Source: Colwellia maritima (GTDB lineage Bacteria > Pseudomonadota > Gammaproteobacteria > Enterobacterales > Alteromonadaceae). From it: a stretch of 64,000 bases of DNA. A program made the position numbers and the translations under genes. Each line of letters begins with the position of its first letter. Within the stretch, counting starts at the first letter, position 1. The stretch lies in assembly GCF_022669015.1 (NCBI RefSeq), contig NZ_JAKKSL010000002.1, positions 372,001 through 436,000 on the forward strand. The letters are read 5' to 3'. Below are positions 31,263 through 41,798 of this stretch, in pieces. Under the pieces are notes generated by a model. That model was not told the DNA's origin, ran no database searches, and saw only the letters and a program-made list of their open reading frames with translations.

Positions 31263-32167
31263 TTAACTTTCTAAACCGTGAACACAGCGAAGTAAAGTAA
31301 TTTCAGCCGTTTGTAAATGGCGCTCTAAACTCATAATAGCACCTGCATTGTTATGGGTGATTAAATTATTTAATAAATCTATATGCTCATTGATAGCAAT
31401 AGTAAAACGTTCAAGCTCTCCTGTTTTATCCCATTGGTAATGATAGTGACAAACAAAAGAAACAATATCAAAAAATTGTTGAGTAAACCTATTTTTAGCA
31501 CTTTGTAAAATAATATAATGCAATGCTCTATCTAAGTCAGGAAATTCCAAATAACGATTTTCCATATCATCACTAACTTCTTGGTGTTTAATTAGTAACG
31601 TTTGTAGTTCTTGCCAAACGGCATGTTCTTTTGGAAATTTTAATAGTTCAGTGATGGCGCGCATTTCAACCATTTCTCTAAATGACACTAATTCACGGGC
31701 GAATTCTTCATCAAATTTTACCATTTTCCAACGACCACGAGGGATTTTCTCAATTAAGCCATTGTTAGAGAATTTAATGAGAAATTCACGTACTGTAATG
31801 GTGGTGCAGCCTGAATTCTTAGCTAAGCTAAGCTCTGAAAACCTATCACCAGGTAAAAGTTGGCCAGTATTAATCAAGTTTAAAAAGTACTTTTCAATTT
31901 GTACATCTTTGGTTGAAACTTTATCTTTAATATCAAAAAATTCAGTTGGTTCTGGTGGCGTAATACTACTTTGTTAGAACCATCTCGTTTAACAATACCC
32001 TGTTCAATTAAGTACTCAACGCAAGAGCGTACTGTTGTGCGACTAATACTTAACAGTTTTGTTAACTCAATATCGTTAGCCATAATATGCTGATCTTCAG
32101 GAAGATCAATAATAAGCTGAAGCATACGGTTGATCGATTGTTTAAATAGATAAGTTTTTTTACTCAC
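31263..32167 (-). CDS. GntR/FCD-type regulator with two winged-helix domains (frameshifted)
   Basis: The N-terminal frame (from 32167) holds a small winged helix (IMANDIELTKLLSISRTTVR, EQGIVKRDG). Near 31975 the frame breaks. The correction reads SITPPEPTEFFDIKDKVSTK and leads into a second GntR winged helix (LLPGDRFSELSLAKNSGCTT, FSNNGLIEKIPRGRW) and an FCD effector domain with metal-site histidines (DLDRALHYIIL, HIDLLNNL, LERHLQTAE). Restored length is about 301 residues. Two DNA-binding modules in one FCD regulator are unusual. It converges on the fucose cluster and is its most likely regulator. Confidence 0.85.
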
Positions 32168-32731
32168 ACCAAGTTCCTTTAGAGCGATAAATCGATTAGT
32201 GAATCATTAAAGCGGTTTTTATACTCAATTTTACAGATGTTTATATGAAATTGTACAGTTTTTAATTTTAATGTCTGTGTTTTTAAATGGCTATATATAT
32301 TTATAACAAAAAAAACTGAGAATAAATAGTTAATTTTATACAGTAAAAATAGATTATAAGTAGTATGAAGCAGCCATCCCTGAATTAAGCTGATATTCTT
32401 GACAAACAAAATACACATGATTATATTATATGTAATAATACATATGATCGATTCATATATCTGTTGTGATCTATAAATAATATGAAAACGAAACTATTAT
32501 TATCGTATTTGCTGCTGTTCTTAGTTTAGGGAGTAAGTTCATTTGACTTAGAACAAGATCCGTTTGAACTTTTCAATATTATTACAGTGCTAATTGAATA
32601 AAGATGTTGTTAAAAGTTAAGTACGCGCAAAATATGCTTAACTGGTAAAAGAATACCGTGGTAATAAACTATTGAATACCTATATTAATCAACAAATAAC
32701 AACTTACTCTTTGAGTAAAATGGGAAGATTT
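32168..32731. other. AT-rich non-coding gap between regulator and sulfatase
   Basis: No supported gene. A 79-codon ORF at 32179-32418 on the minus strand has no recognisable domain and a composition like random AT-rich DNA. The gap holds the divergent promoters of the regulator and the sulfatase. Confidence 0.45.
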
Positions 32732-34656
32732 ATGAATAATTTAAAGTTGGTGGTGCAAAAGAGCGTTAGAGCTTTTAGCCTGCTATTAATTTGTGCTTTC
32801 GGTGCTACTGGTTGTGATTCGACTGAACATGCACAGCAGCCCAAAGTAACCTCAGTAGAAACACCTGTAAAGCAAGTAAAGCGTCCAAATATTGTTTTAC
32901 TGATGACCGATGATCAAGGTTATGGGGATTTCAGCATGAATAACAATCCACTGGTTGAAACCCCTAAGATTGAGAAACTAGCTTCGCAAAGTCAACGCTT
33001 TACTAATTTTCATGTTGATCCGACTTGTTCGCCAAGTCGTGCTGCTATTATGAGTGGTAAATATTCATTACGAGCCGGCGTATGGCATACAGTTATGGGC
33101 AGACACATGCTGTCTGATAAGCATCGTATTTTGCCTGAAATATTAAAAGAGGCAGGTTATAACACCGCTATGTTTGGTAAATGGCATTTAGGTGAAAATT
33201 ATCCATTTAGACCACAAGATCAGGGCTTTAATCATGCACTTATTCATGGTGGCGGTGGTGTTGGTCAATCTCCAGATTATTGGGGTAATGATCAATTTGA
33301 CGACACGTACTTCTTAAATGGTGAAGAAAAGAAATACACAGGTTACGCGACTGACATATGGTTTAGTGAGGCAATAAAGTTTATTCAAAAACAAACAAAC
33401 GAAGATTCACCATTTTTCATTTATTTATCTCTTAATGGGCCGCATATTCCTTGGCGTGCACCGAAATATGTTGAGCCTTATACCGCTTTAGGCTTACCTG
33501 ATGATATGGCTAAGTTTTACGGTATGATTGCAAATATAGATGAAAATGTCGGGCGACTTCGTTCTACTTTACATGATGAAAAAATTGAAGAGGATACTAT
33601 TTTTATTTTTATGACAGATAACGGTTCATCAATGGCGGCTAAAAGTAATGGTGAACCATTAAATTGGCTGTCAGATGATGTAAAATTAGCTGTTGAAGAA
33701 AAAATAGGTAAAAAAATTACTACGTTGAACAGCTATATGCGTGGCGGTAAAACTTCAGCATATGATGGTGGCCATAGAGTGCCATTTTTCATTCACTGGC
33801 CAAATGGACATTTAGGCGAACCAAGTGATATTGACGATTTAGCTTCCCATTTTGATATTTTACCAACGTTATTAGATTTAGTGGAAATTGAAGTTGATGA
33901 TCTTGATACAGATGGTATTTCATTGGCTCCAGTATTGAAAAATATCAGTAGCCTTACTGATAGAACATTAGTGGTAACCAACCAAAGAGTGTTGAACCCA
34001 GATCCTCAACGTCCCTATTCAGTGATGCAAGGTAACTGGCGCTATGTTCATGCAGAGCAAACTGGCGGTGTTGAGTTATTTGATATCACCAATGATCCAG
34101 GTCAAATTAATGATATTAGCGCGAAATATCCAGAGAAAGCGGCCGAGCTAGCAAAAGCTTATGAGCAATGGTGGGAATACACTACAGGTAAAGGTACACC
34201 AACTACACGACCTATTATTGGTAGTAAATATGAAAATCCATCACGTTTAACGGGTATGGATTGGTTATCACCTAATACCGACCAAGTACCATGGTGGCCA
34301 GGATTTGGTGATGATAAATGGGGTAAAGGCCATGGTTGGGTTGGCAATGAAGAAAAATTCATGGTGTCGCCTTGGGCTTTAAAAGTTGCAGAAACAGGCA
34401 CTTATAATATGACGCTTTATTTGCATGATATTCCGCCGAATGCAGTAATCCCTAGAAAGTTTGCTCATATTCAATTAAATGGTGATGTTAAAACAATGCC
34501 TGTACCTACGGGATCTAGTTCAGTGACCTTTACTGTTGCATTAATGGAAGGTGACATAGATATTAGAGCTTGGTTTGATGAACAAACAGATGATAGTGGC
34601 TTAAATACTGGCTTACCAAGCCTTTTTATATGTATGTTGATAAACAGAATCAGTAG
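32732..34656 (+). CDS. Sulfatase, lipoprotein (small frameshift at C-terminus)
   Basis: A type I sulfatase with the formylglycine motif CSPSR (near residue 98). The N-terminal metal Asp pair is in LLMTDDQGYGD, the Lys in FGKWHLGE, and DNG in MTDNGSS. The start at ATG 32732 is preferred: it follows GGGAAG and gives a lipoprotein signal (CAFGATGCDS). The raw frame runs to 34675. A correction in the T-run near 34622 gives FYMYVDKQNQ and a stop at 34654-34656. A C-terminal beta-rich region of about 120 residues follows the catalytic part. It probably desulfates a sulfated glycan such as fucan near the cell surface. No fucosidase is in the window. Confidence 0.9.
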
Positions 34657-34812
34657 AAGTATTAGAAGTAAATAGAGATTTAAATGAATAACTATCCTGA
34701 TGAACTTGCTTTAGGATATTGGGTTTAATGTTTTGGTACAAGGTATTGTATAGTTGAAATACATAATAATATTATTTCAACTAATACTTTTGCTGAAGAG
34801 TTTTATAGTTAC

Positions 34813-34841
34813 TTAATAGTTTTCTTAATTCAAGGAAACTA
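34813..34841 (+). repeat. Fragment of repeat B
   Basis: ATAGTTTTCTTAATTCAAGG matches the left arm of the palindromic repeat at 18961. It lies in the gap where the rest of fecR would be expected, between the sulfatase and the fecR remnant. Confidence 0.5.
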
Positions 34842-34911
34842 TTTTAGGAATGATATTGACTAATTGATACAATACTGCCAACTGATCCTATTGTTTTGCT
34901 AAAGTAAAAAA

Positions 34912-35062
34912 TTAAGTGCGATTTTCGGTAGATTTTGCAAGCCAATATTTCAATAACATTTCTTCGTCAGGCGATAAACCTCGATCAAGCTTCGCTAACT
35001 ACAGGGAACCTTCTTCTTTCATTTTATTTATATCGGGTAGCTTTAATATTATGCGTCATCAT
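34912..35062 (-). pseudogene. Truncated fecR-type anti-sigma factor
   Basis: Starts with ATG at 35060-35062, overlapping the sigma-factor stop by one base (TAATG). The sequence MMTHNIKAT, then after a frameshift DINKMKEEGSL, then an in-frame TAG, then LAKLDRGLSPDEEMLLKYWLA matches the FecR N-terminal motif (xWLARLDRGLS). The conserved Trp codon TGG is TAG. Only about 50 codons remain, and no FecR or STN-binding domain follows. A point stop plus a missing body indicates true decay, not just indel error. Confidence 0.72.
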
Positions 35063-35651
35063 TACTTGCTCCTAGCCTTGAATTCTGACGTAATAGAAAT
35101 TGCTTCACGTTGTTTTTCATCGAGTTTTTTATCCAAAAAGTCATTGCACTTCCGCATTCCATTAACCGTATGATTTTCCACAGTGAATTGGCTTAAATTG
35201 AGCTCTTTAGCTATTTCTTTTTGTGTGAAACCATAAATTTTACGCATAACAAATACTTTTCTACATTGTATGGGTAAGTGTCTTACAACCTCACAAAACC
35301 GGCCAAATTCATCATTAGTTAACATTTGCTGAAAAGTTTCATCTGTATCACTAATTTCATAGTCACTTTCATCAACAGCGTTGTCTGACAATTTAACTTC
35401 TGATTTTTTATTAAAATCATGTGCTAAATTTCTAGCTATTTTATATATAAATGCTTTTGGGTATTTTATCAGTTTGTTATCAGAGCTTATCTGAAATGTT
35501 TTCACGTAGGCATCTTGTGCTATATCTTCAACTTCAGCAGAAGGCGCAATTTTACCTATTAATTGTAACAATGCGTTTTATAAAATAGCAGTGTTTTATA
35601 AAGTGACTTTTCAACATTGTTCGAAGTTTCTGCTTTATTTAAAAATACCAT
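35062..35651 (-). CDS. ECF sigma factor, FecI-like (frameshifted)
   Basis: The ATG at 35651 has a GAGGTGG ribosome-binding site. The N-terminal ~28 codons (MVFLNKAETSNNVEKSLYKT) and the main frame are joined by a one-base correction near 35575, giving KALLQLIGKIAPSAEVEDIAQDAYV. Region 2 motifs (EDIAQDAYVKTF, AFIYKIARNLAHD) and region 4 (LPIQCRKVFVMRKIYGFTQKEIAKEL) are clear. Restored length is about 195 residues. It overlaps the fecR remnant, and a TonB receptor is divergent. This is the usual layout of ECF-FecR surface signalling, here with a broken anti-sigma factor. Confidence 0.87.
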
Positions 35652-35964
35652 AGACCACCTCAATTATCTTAGAAATTATTAAGTTCAGAGTTAGGAAATA
35701 ATTCAACTACTAACATCAGTTAAAGGAAATATCAGATTGTTAGTGCTTTTAATGAAAAAACTAGAGACTATTGCGTTTTTTTTTTATATACTACCAAAAC
35801 AAGGTGTAGTTTTATAGGTAAAATAACACTTTGATTTGTTTTTAAGGTTTTGAGTAATTTTATAATAGGTTGAATTTAATAGGTTTTAATTTTTTGTTTT
35901 TTGTTTTTAAAATTATTTAGTGATTTATTATGTTTAATCGTCTGGTAAATGCATCAAGTGTATT

Positions 35965-36192
35965 TTGATGTATACAAAGATCATGAAGATCTTTCTTTTT
36001 ATTAGTGTCACTGTATTTACAGTATTTTGTTGTCATGCTTTTTCTCAGATCGAAGCAGAAAAGTTACTTCGTTTTGAAGATGTAAAAGACCAGGCAACTA
36101 ATCGTGTTGTTGGCTCATATACAATAGATAAAGCGTCAAATAACCTTGTGGAAAACAGTGAAATAAAAGCAACAATAAATAAGAAAGGTTAA
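35965..36192 (+). CDS. Small exported hypothetical protein
   Basis: 75 codons. A hydrophobic signal-like N-terminus (KIFLFISVTVFTVFCCHAFS) is followed by 45 polar residues (EAEKLLRFEDVKDQ, SYTIDKASN) with no known motif. It lies upstream of the TonB receptor and ends 42 bp before its probable start. A leftover of an N-terminal receptor signalling domain was considered, but no STN motif is seen. It may be real or a chance ORF. Confidence 0.35.
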   Translation: MMYTKIMKIFLFISVTVFTVFCCHAFSQIEAEKLLRFEDVKDQATNRVVGSYTIDKASNNLVENSEIKATINKKG

Positions 36193-36234
36193 ATGGTCAT
36201 CAATACAAACTTAGATGAAAATTTGGGGAATAAA

Positions 36235-38943
36235 ATGATTAAAAAATCAATACTTACGAGTGCAATAATTACAGCACTTACTGGCATTACTGCACTACCC
36301 GTTATGGCAGAAACAGAAGCAAAAGCCAATCAAAAGGATGTTGAGGTTATTGAAGTAAAAGGAATACGAAATAGTATTCTTAAAGCTCAGCACCTAAAAA
36401 GAAATGCTGACTCTGTTATTGATGCAATTTCGGCCGATGATTTAGGTAAATTTTCTGATGCCGCTATTTCAGATGCCATGCAGCGAATCCCTGGTGTGCA
36501 AATTGAACGTAATGATGGAGGGCAGGAAGGTGATCGTGCTTCTATTCGAGGGTTGGGACCAACGTATGTTTCTACAACCGTATCAGGTCGCACTGTATTA
36601 TCTTCTGGTACTGAAGGTTTATCAAATTTACGTGCTTTTAATTTAGAAGTTATCCCAACAGATGTTATTACCAGTGTCATTGTTAAGAAAACGCCAACTG
36701 CATCTGATCCTGAATCTGGCCTTGCCGGCAGTGTAGAGTTACAAACCCGTAAACCTTTAGATAATGCACAGTTCCGTGATGGCAGTAATACCTTTGGATC
36801 ACTTACTATACAAGGAGATAAAGGTAGTATCGGTGATGAACAAGGCACACGTTTTAGTGGCATCTTTGGTCAACGGTCTGAAGATGGTAAATTAGGTTAT
36901 TATGTTTCATATTTAAATTCAGAATCTCATCCGGGCCGTGACCAACTTTTTCCACAAGTGAGCCAACGAGATTTAAAACTTGATACCACAGGTGATGGCC
37001 AAGCTGACACTGTTGCAGAAGATGTTTACACAATACATAAAATTGATTTAGAGCCTATTCGTGAAGACCGTTCACGTGAGTCTTTTGCCGCCGCAGTGCA
37101 ATGGCAAGCTTCTGATGATCTAGAAATCACCGCCGATGTTGTATTTACCTCTTTTGATAATACTTCGATTCGTAATCGTGTAGCGCCAGTATTTAGTTCG
37201 GCTTTTGATAATGGTGTGCTAGATGCGAGTAAAATTACTATTGATGATAACAATACATTACAGGCAATTGAAAAAGGTGCATTTCTTGGGGATCAAGAAA
37301 TAACCACGCAATTTATTCCATTTCTTTACGCTAATAAAACTGAATCAACAGTAGCAGGCATTAATTTTGCCTATATTATCAATTCAGATCTTACGATGAG
37401 TGCTGATTTTCACTATTCGGGCGTTGATTATGAACAAGACTTAGATTTACCTATATTATTACAAGATATTCCTGCAAGTCAGGTCAGCTTTAACAACAGC
37501 AATGGTTTATATAGTGTTGATTTAGGTAATGTGCCACTTGATCAGTATCGCTTATCACAGGATACAGGCTTGACTCGAGATATTTTCTTGGATGGAGAGC
37601 AATTTGGTGCAAGGTTTGATTTTGTGCAAACACTAGACAATGGATGGTTAGAATCAATTGATTTTGGTTTTCGTTGGACAAGTGAAGAAGTAGACTCTGT
37701 ACGTACTAATATGAAAAGTCAAACAACAGGGTTTACGGATGAAGAGTTAGCAGATATTTCAATTGCAGCTATAGATCAAACGGGAACTTCGTCGTATAAC
37801 TTCTATCCAGATGATAATGTTTTTTCTCAGTTTCCCATTGGCGATTTAAACGCTTTATATAGTGCAATTCCAAATTTAGGTAATCGTATTGATTTAGGCG
37901 TTGATCCAAACCGCATCCTTTTCATATCAGGAAGATGTGTTTGCTATTTATGCGGAAGGTAATGTAGTAGGGGAAATTAGCGAAATGGATTACAGCGCTA
38001 ACTTTGGTGTACGTGCCGTATATGTTGATTTTTCTGGTGATGGTGCTCGTGTTGACACAGATGGCAGTATACAACCTACCTCTACTTCAAATGATTATAT
38101 AGAATTACTTCCAAGTGCTAATTTTAATTTAGATATCAATGAAAATTTAGTATGGCGTTTAGCTGCAGCTAAGGTAATGTCTCGTCCTAACCCCTCTGAC
38201 TTGGTACCACGTGAAGCGGCTAACTTGACCCTAGTGGTGTGGGTGATATTCCGACAGGGCAGCGCGGTAATGCAGATTTAAAACCAACAATTTCATATAT
38301 TTTTGATACAACGCTTTCTTATTATAACGATATTGAAGGGGCTTATGTTGCCGCCTTTTTCTATAAAGATGTGAATGATTTTATTTTTCCTGTTACAACT
38401 CAAGAAACGTTACCTGGCTACGGGGATCAGATCTATGATGTACGTAAACCAGAAAACTATTCTGACGGTGATGTGCTAGGCTTTGAGCTTGGTTTTAACC
38501 AACCATTCTTATTCCTTCCTGCGCCATTTGATGGTTTGGGCTTGCAGGCCAATTATACCTACTCAGATAGCAGCTTTGATGAAGATGTTGGTGACAGCGG
38601 TTATGGATTTCCTGGCTCATCTAAAAATAACTTTAATTCTATTTTATATTTTGAGAAAGGTGATTTTGGTGTTCGCTTAAGCTATATATATCGCGATGCC
38701 TATTTCCGTAATTTACCAGGCCAAGGGGCTCAAGCGAAAAATGCAACACCATTATGGAGTGGTGATGATGAGCGTATTAACATTAACGCAAGTTATAATA
38801 TTAACGAACACTTTAGTGTGTTTGTTGATATAAATAATCTTACTGAAGAAGGGCGCCGTGATTTTTATTTAGAAGAATCAATTTTTAATGGCTCATTCAA
38901 TCGTGAACGTACAGTAACTGTAGGTATTACGACTCGTCTGTAA
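36235..38943 (+). CDS. TonB-dependent receptor, carbohydrate-type (frameshifted twice)
   Basis: The start ATG at 36235 follows GGGGA. It gives a signal peptide ending PVMA. Then comes a TonB box-like VIEVKGIRNSI and the plug AISADDLGKFSDAAISDAMQ, QIERNDGGQEGDRASIRG, typical of the large TonB receptor class linked to polysaccharide use. Breaks near 37910 (joins SYQEDVFAIYAEGN) and near 38230 (joins DPSGVGDIPTGQRGNADLKP) split the barrel. The protein ends RTVTVGITTRL. Restored length is about 903 residues. The ligand is unknown. Nearness to the sulfatase and fucose genes suggests a sulfated fucose-containing oligosaccharide (inference). Confidence 0.92.
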
Positions 38944-38951
38944 CATTGCTA

Positions 38952-38987
38952 TAGCAGGTAAGGTAACTTACCTGCTAATTTTTATTT
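38952..38987 (+). terminator. Intrinsic terminator after TonB receptor
   Basis: A perfect 11-bp stem TAGCAGGTAAG (38952-38962) pairs with its complement (38967-38977) around loop GTAA, followed by ATTTTTATTT. Confidence 0.9.
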
Positions 38988-39421
38988 AGTGTAAATACTT
39001 GTGTTAACGTCACTCAATAAAGTACCAATTTCAGCCTCATTATAAAATATATTTTCCTTTCTTCTTCAGCTTATATTAATGACAAACCTAATATAAGTTC
39101 GAACTTTGATTTACTTAAATACAATAAAAGTATAGAGCAGCATTACTAAGAATGATCAAGTCATTTCATAGATAAGGCATTGTCCCTTTTGCGATAAATG
39201 TTTATAACAAGCAGGGTTAACGTTTTCACTAGCTTGTTTCATTTTCTTTATTGTTATAGCCTACGTCTTTCGTGGTTAAATGGAATTCAGTTTGCATCTG
39301 AAACTTGGTGGCAGATGGGTAAATTGACTGATATTGTGAATTGTTTTAACTGTGTATGAATGGCGATGAGCTTTAATGAGAAAAGTCTTCACCAAAAACT
39401 GAATTTAAGGTTAATAATAAA
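38988..39421. other. Non-coding gap before cytochrome gene
   Basis: No coding ORF, tRNA or repeat was recognised. The gap must contain the promoter of the cytochrome gene. Confidence 0.45.
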
Positions 39422-41617
39422 TTGAAATCTTTTACTATATTTACATTGTGTTTTACATTTATCTCGTTTGTTGCATCTGTTCAAGCAGATATGGCTGCAC
39501 AACACCAATTTGAAAAAAGCGCTCCAGTATCGAATCAACAATGTATTTCATGTCATAAACAAGTAGAACAAGCATGGCAAAAATCTGATCACGCTAAGGC
39601 CATGGCGATAGCAAATAAAGCCTCAGTTTTAGCTGATTTTAATCAGAGAAAAGTGGAACATTATGGTCAAAAAGCGTTGTTCTTTATTGAAAACAATCAA
39701 TACAAAGTCACGATTTCTTATGATGATAAAGCGGACACTTATCAAATAAAGTATGTTTTTGGGCATTTTCCACTGCAGCAGTACCTAGTTGAAACGGAAC
39801 CCGGTAAATTACAAGTACTACCTTTTGCATGGGACAGTCGAGCGAAAGCGCAAGGTGGTCAGCGTTGGTATCATAATTATAGCCATGAAGAAATTAGGCC
39901 TGAAGATAGATTGCATTGGCGTCAGCCGTTGCAAAATTGGAATGGAATGTGTGCCGATTGTCATTCTGATGGACTCGTTAGAAACTACGATATTGAAAAA
40001 AATAGTTTTACGAGTCAATTCGACAATATTAATGTTGGTTGTTTGTCCTGTCATGGTGATATGTCAGCACATGCAAAGAAACTAGCCAAAAGAAACATAG
40101 GTGCTGATGTGACTTCATCTACTCATCCTACTGGCCGTTGGTTGCGAGCAGTTGGTGATAAAATAGCACACTGGGAAGGAGAGAAGCGCGATAATGCTTT
40201 TATGGATAATTGCTTTTCGTGTCATGCTTTACGCGCACCATTAACCGATGGTTTTAAAGCGAATATCCCTTTTTTAGATCAATTTACGCCGCAATTTCCT
40301 TCAGCTCCAAACTATCATGCTGATGGCCAAATAAAAGAAGAAGTGTATGTTTATGGCTCGTTTTTACAAAGTAAAATGTTTGCTGCAGGTGTTAACTGTT
40401 TAGATTGTCATGACAAGCATACGATGAAGGTGAAAGTTGAAGGTAACGGGTTGTGTCTGCAATGTCATGGCGCGGAGGTTTACAACGTAAAAAAACATCA
40501 TCAACATCAAGAAAAATCTGAAGGTTCACAATGTGTTAATTGTCATATGCCAACTAATCGTTATATGGGCGTTGACGATAGACGAGATCATAGTTTTAAA
40601 ATTCCACGGCCAGATGTTTCTCAACTATTCAATACCCCCAATGCATGCACAAAATGTCATGAAAACAAGTCTAATCAATGGGCAAGTGATACATTAAAAG
40701 TATGGCATGGTGAACCGAAAGGTATTTCATCAAGCAAACAACTGTTAATGAAAATAAATAGTGGACAATCAATAAGCTTGGCACAACACCTAAGCATTAT
40801 AGCGGATGAAAAGCTTGATGTGATTAGTAGAGCAACGGCTATTCAGTTATTAAGTTATACCGTGTCATCTGTGAATGCTGATGCACTTGTGCCTTATTTA
40901 TCACATAACGAGCCTTTACTTAGATTAAGTGCTACCAGTGTGGCAAATTTACTTTCACCTTCGCAAAAAATAACCTATGTAGCACCGTTATTAAACGATA
41001 AATATAAAGCCATTAGAGTTTCAGCTGCACGAAGTTTACTAAGCAGCGACGTGTCTAAAATTGATAAAGAATTGTTCGATAACGCGTTTAGCGCTTTGAT
41101 TCTAGCAAATAATATAAGCAGTTGGCGTGGTGAGGGGATTGTAAATAATGGACTACTCGCTATCGATTTAAATAATCTAAAAGATGCCGAGCAATCATTT
41201 AAAAAAGCGATTGAAATAGAACCCTACTTTGATGCAGCTTATATAAATTTAGCTGAAGTGTATCGTAGCCAACAAAAGCCATTTCTTGTTAATTCTGTTC
41301 TAGCAAAAGGGATAAAAAATAACCCTAATTCTGCCTCATTACATTATTCATATGGGTTGTACTTTGTACGACAACAAAAGATGGATAAAGCCATATCTTT
41401 ATTTAATAAAGCAAGAGAATTAATGCCTGATAACCCTCAGTATGCTTATACGTACGTACTCGCATTAGATGGAATTGAGCAAAGCAAACAAGCGTTGGAA
41501 ACGTTAAAAGCATTAATTGTAACGTATCAAGATAAATCTCAACTTAAAGAACTGGGGTTGTATCTATCACAAAAATTAAATATGAGAGCAGAATACGATT
41601 GGTTTAATGCATTATAA
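39422..41617 (+). CDS. Exported octaheme c-type cytochrome with HEAT and TPR repeats
   Basis: 731 residues. The start is TTG at 39422 after AAGG, giving a signal peptide (FISFVASVQA). Eight CxxCH heme sites lie near residues 41, 176, 206, 263, 325, 345, 370 and 408 (CISCH, CADCH, CLSCH, CFSCH, CLDCH, CLQCH, CVNCH, CTKCH). Residues about 460-560 look like HEAT repeats (RLSATSVANLLS, IRVSAARSLLS). TPR repeats follow from about 575 (AEQSFKKAIEIEPYFDAAYI). It resembles the cytochrome c554-type multiheme/TPR family, with unproven function, perhaps redox signalling or periplasmic electron transfer. It stands alone. The gene is intact. Confidence 0.88.
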   Translation: MKSFTIFTLCFTFISFVASVQADMAAQHQFEKSAPVSNQQCISCHKQVEQAWQKSDHAKAMAIANKASVLADFNQRKVEHYGQKALFFIENNQYKVTISYDDKADTYQIKYVFGHFPLQQYLVETEPGKLQVLPFAWDSRAKAQGGQRWYHNYSHEEIRPEDRLHWRQPLQNWNGMCADCHSDGLVRNYDIEKNSFTSQFDNINVGCLSCHGDMSAHAKKLAKRNIGADVTSSTHPTGRWLRAVGDKIAHWEGEKRDNAFMDNCFSCHALRAPLTDGFKANIPFLDQFTPQFPSAPNYHADGQIKEEVYVYGSFLQSKMFAAGVNCLDCHDKHTMKVKVEGNGLCLQCHGAEVYNVKKHHQHQEKSEGSQCVNCHMPTNRYMGVDDRRDHSFKIPRPDVSQLFNTPNACTKCHENKSNQWASDTLKVWHGEPKGISSSKQLLMKINSGQSISLAQHLSIIADEKLDVISRATAIQLLSYTVSSVNADALVPYLSHNEPLLRLSATSVANLLSPSQKITYVAPLLNDKYKAIRVSAARSLLSSDVSKIDKELFDNAFSALILANNISSWRGEGIVNNGLLAIDLNNLKDAEQSFKKAIEIEPYFDAAYINLAEVYRSQQKPFLVNSVLAKGIKNNPNSASLHYSYGLYFVRQQKMDKAISLFNKARELMPDNPQYAYTYVLALDGIEQSKQALETLKALIVTYQDKSQLKELGLYLSQKLNMRAEYDWFNAL

Positions 41618-41627
41618 ATACCTTGTT

Positions 41628-41790
41628 TTATACCTGTTTAATTAAGTGACTATTTTATACGTAAAAAAAATTGCCAAATACAAGGTCTTTATTTCGTTAA
41701 CTAGTTATTTTAATGATTAAATAAGTAATGATGTAGTTGGTGATTTTGGTAAGTAGAAATGATCACATAGTTAGTGATATTAATGGTATC
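41628..41790 (-). repeat. MITE-like intergenic repeat A, copy 2 (inverted)
   Basis: The reverse complement of the element at 3788-3960, about 38 kb away. It shows a 10-bp perfect hairpin at its right end (GTTAGTGATA, TATCACTAAC). It lies between the cytochrome gene and the tRNA repeats. It has no coding content. Confidence 0.7.
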
Positions 41791-41798
41791 ACTAACTT

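Noticed and set aside
32179..32418. 79-codon minus-strand ORF upstream of the FCD regulator
   Set aside because: AT-rich, no domain, no clear ribosome-binding site. Probably chance in a promoter region.
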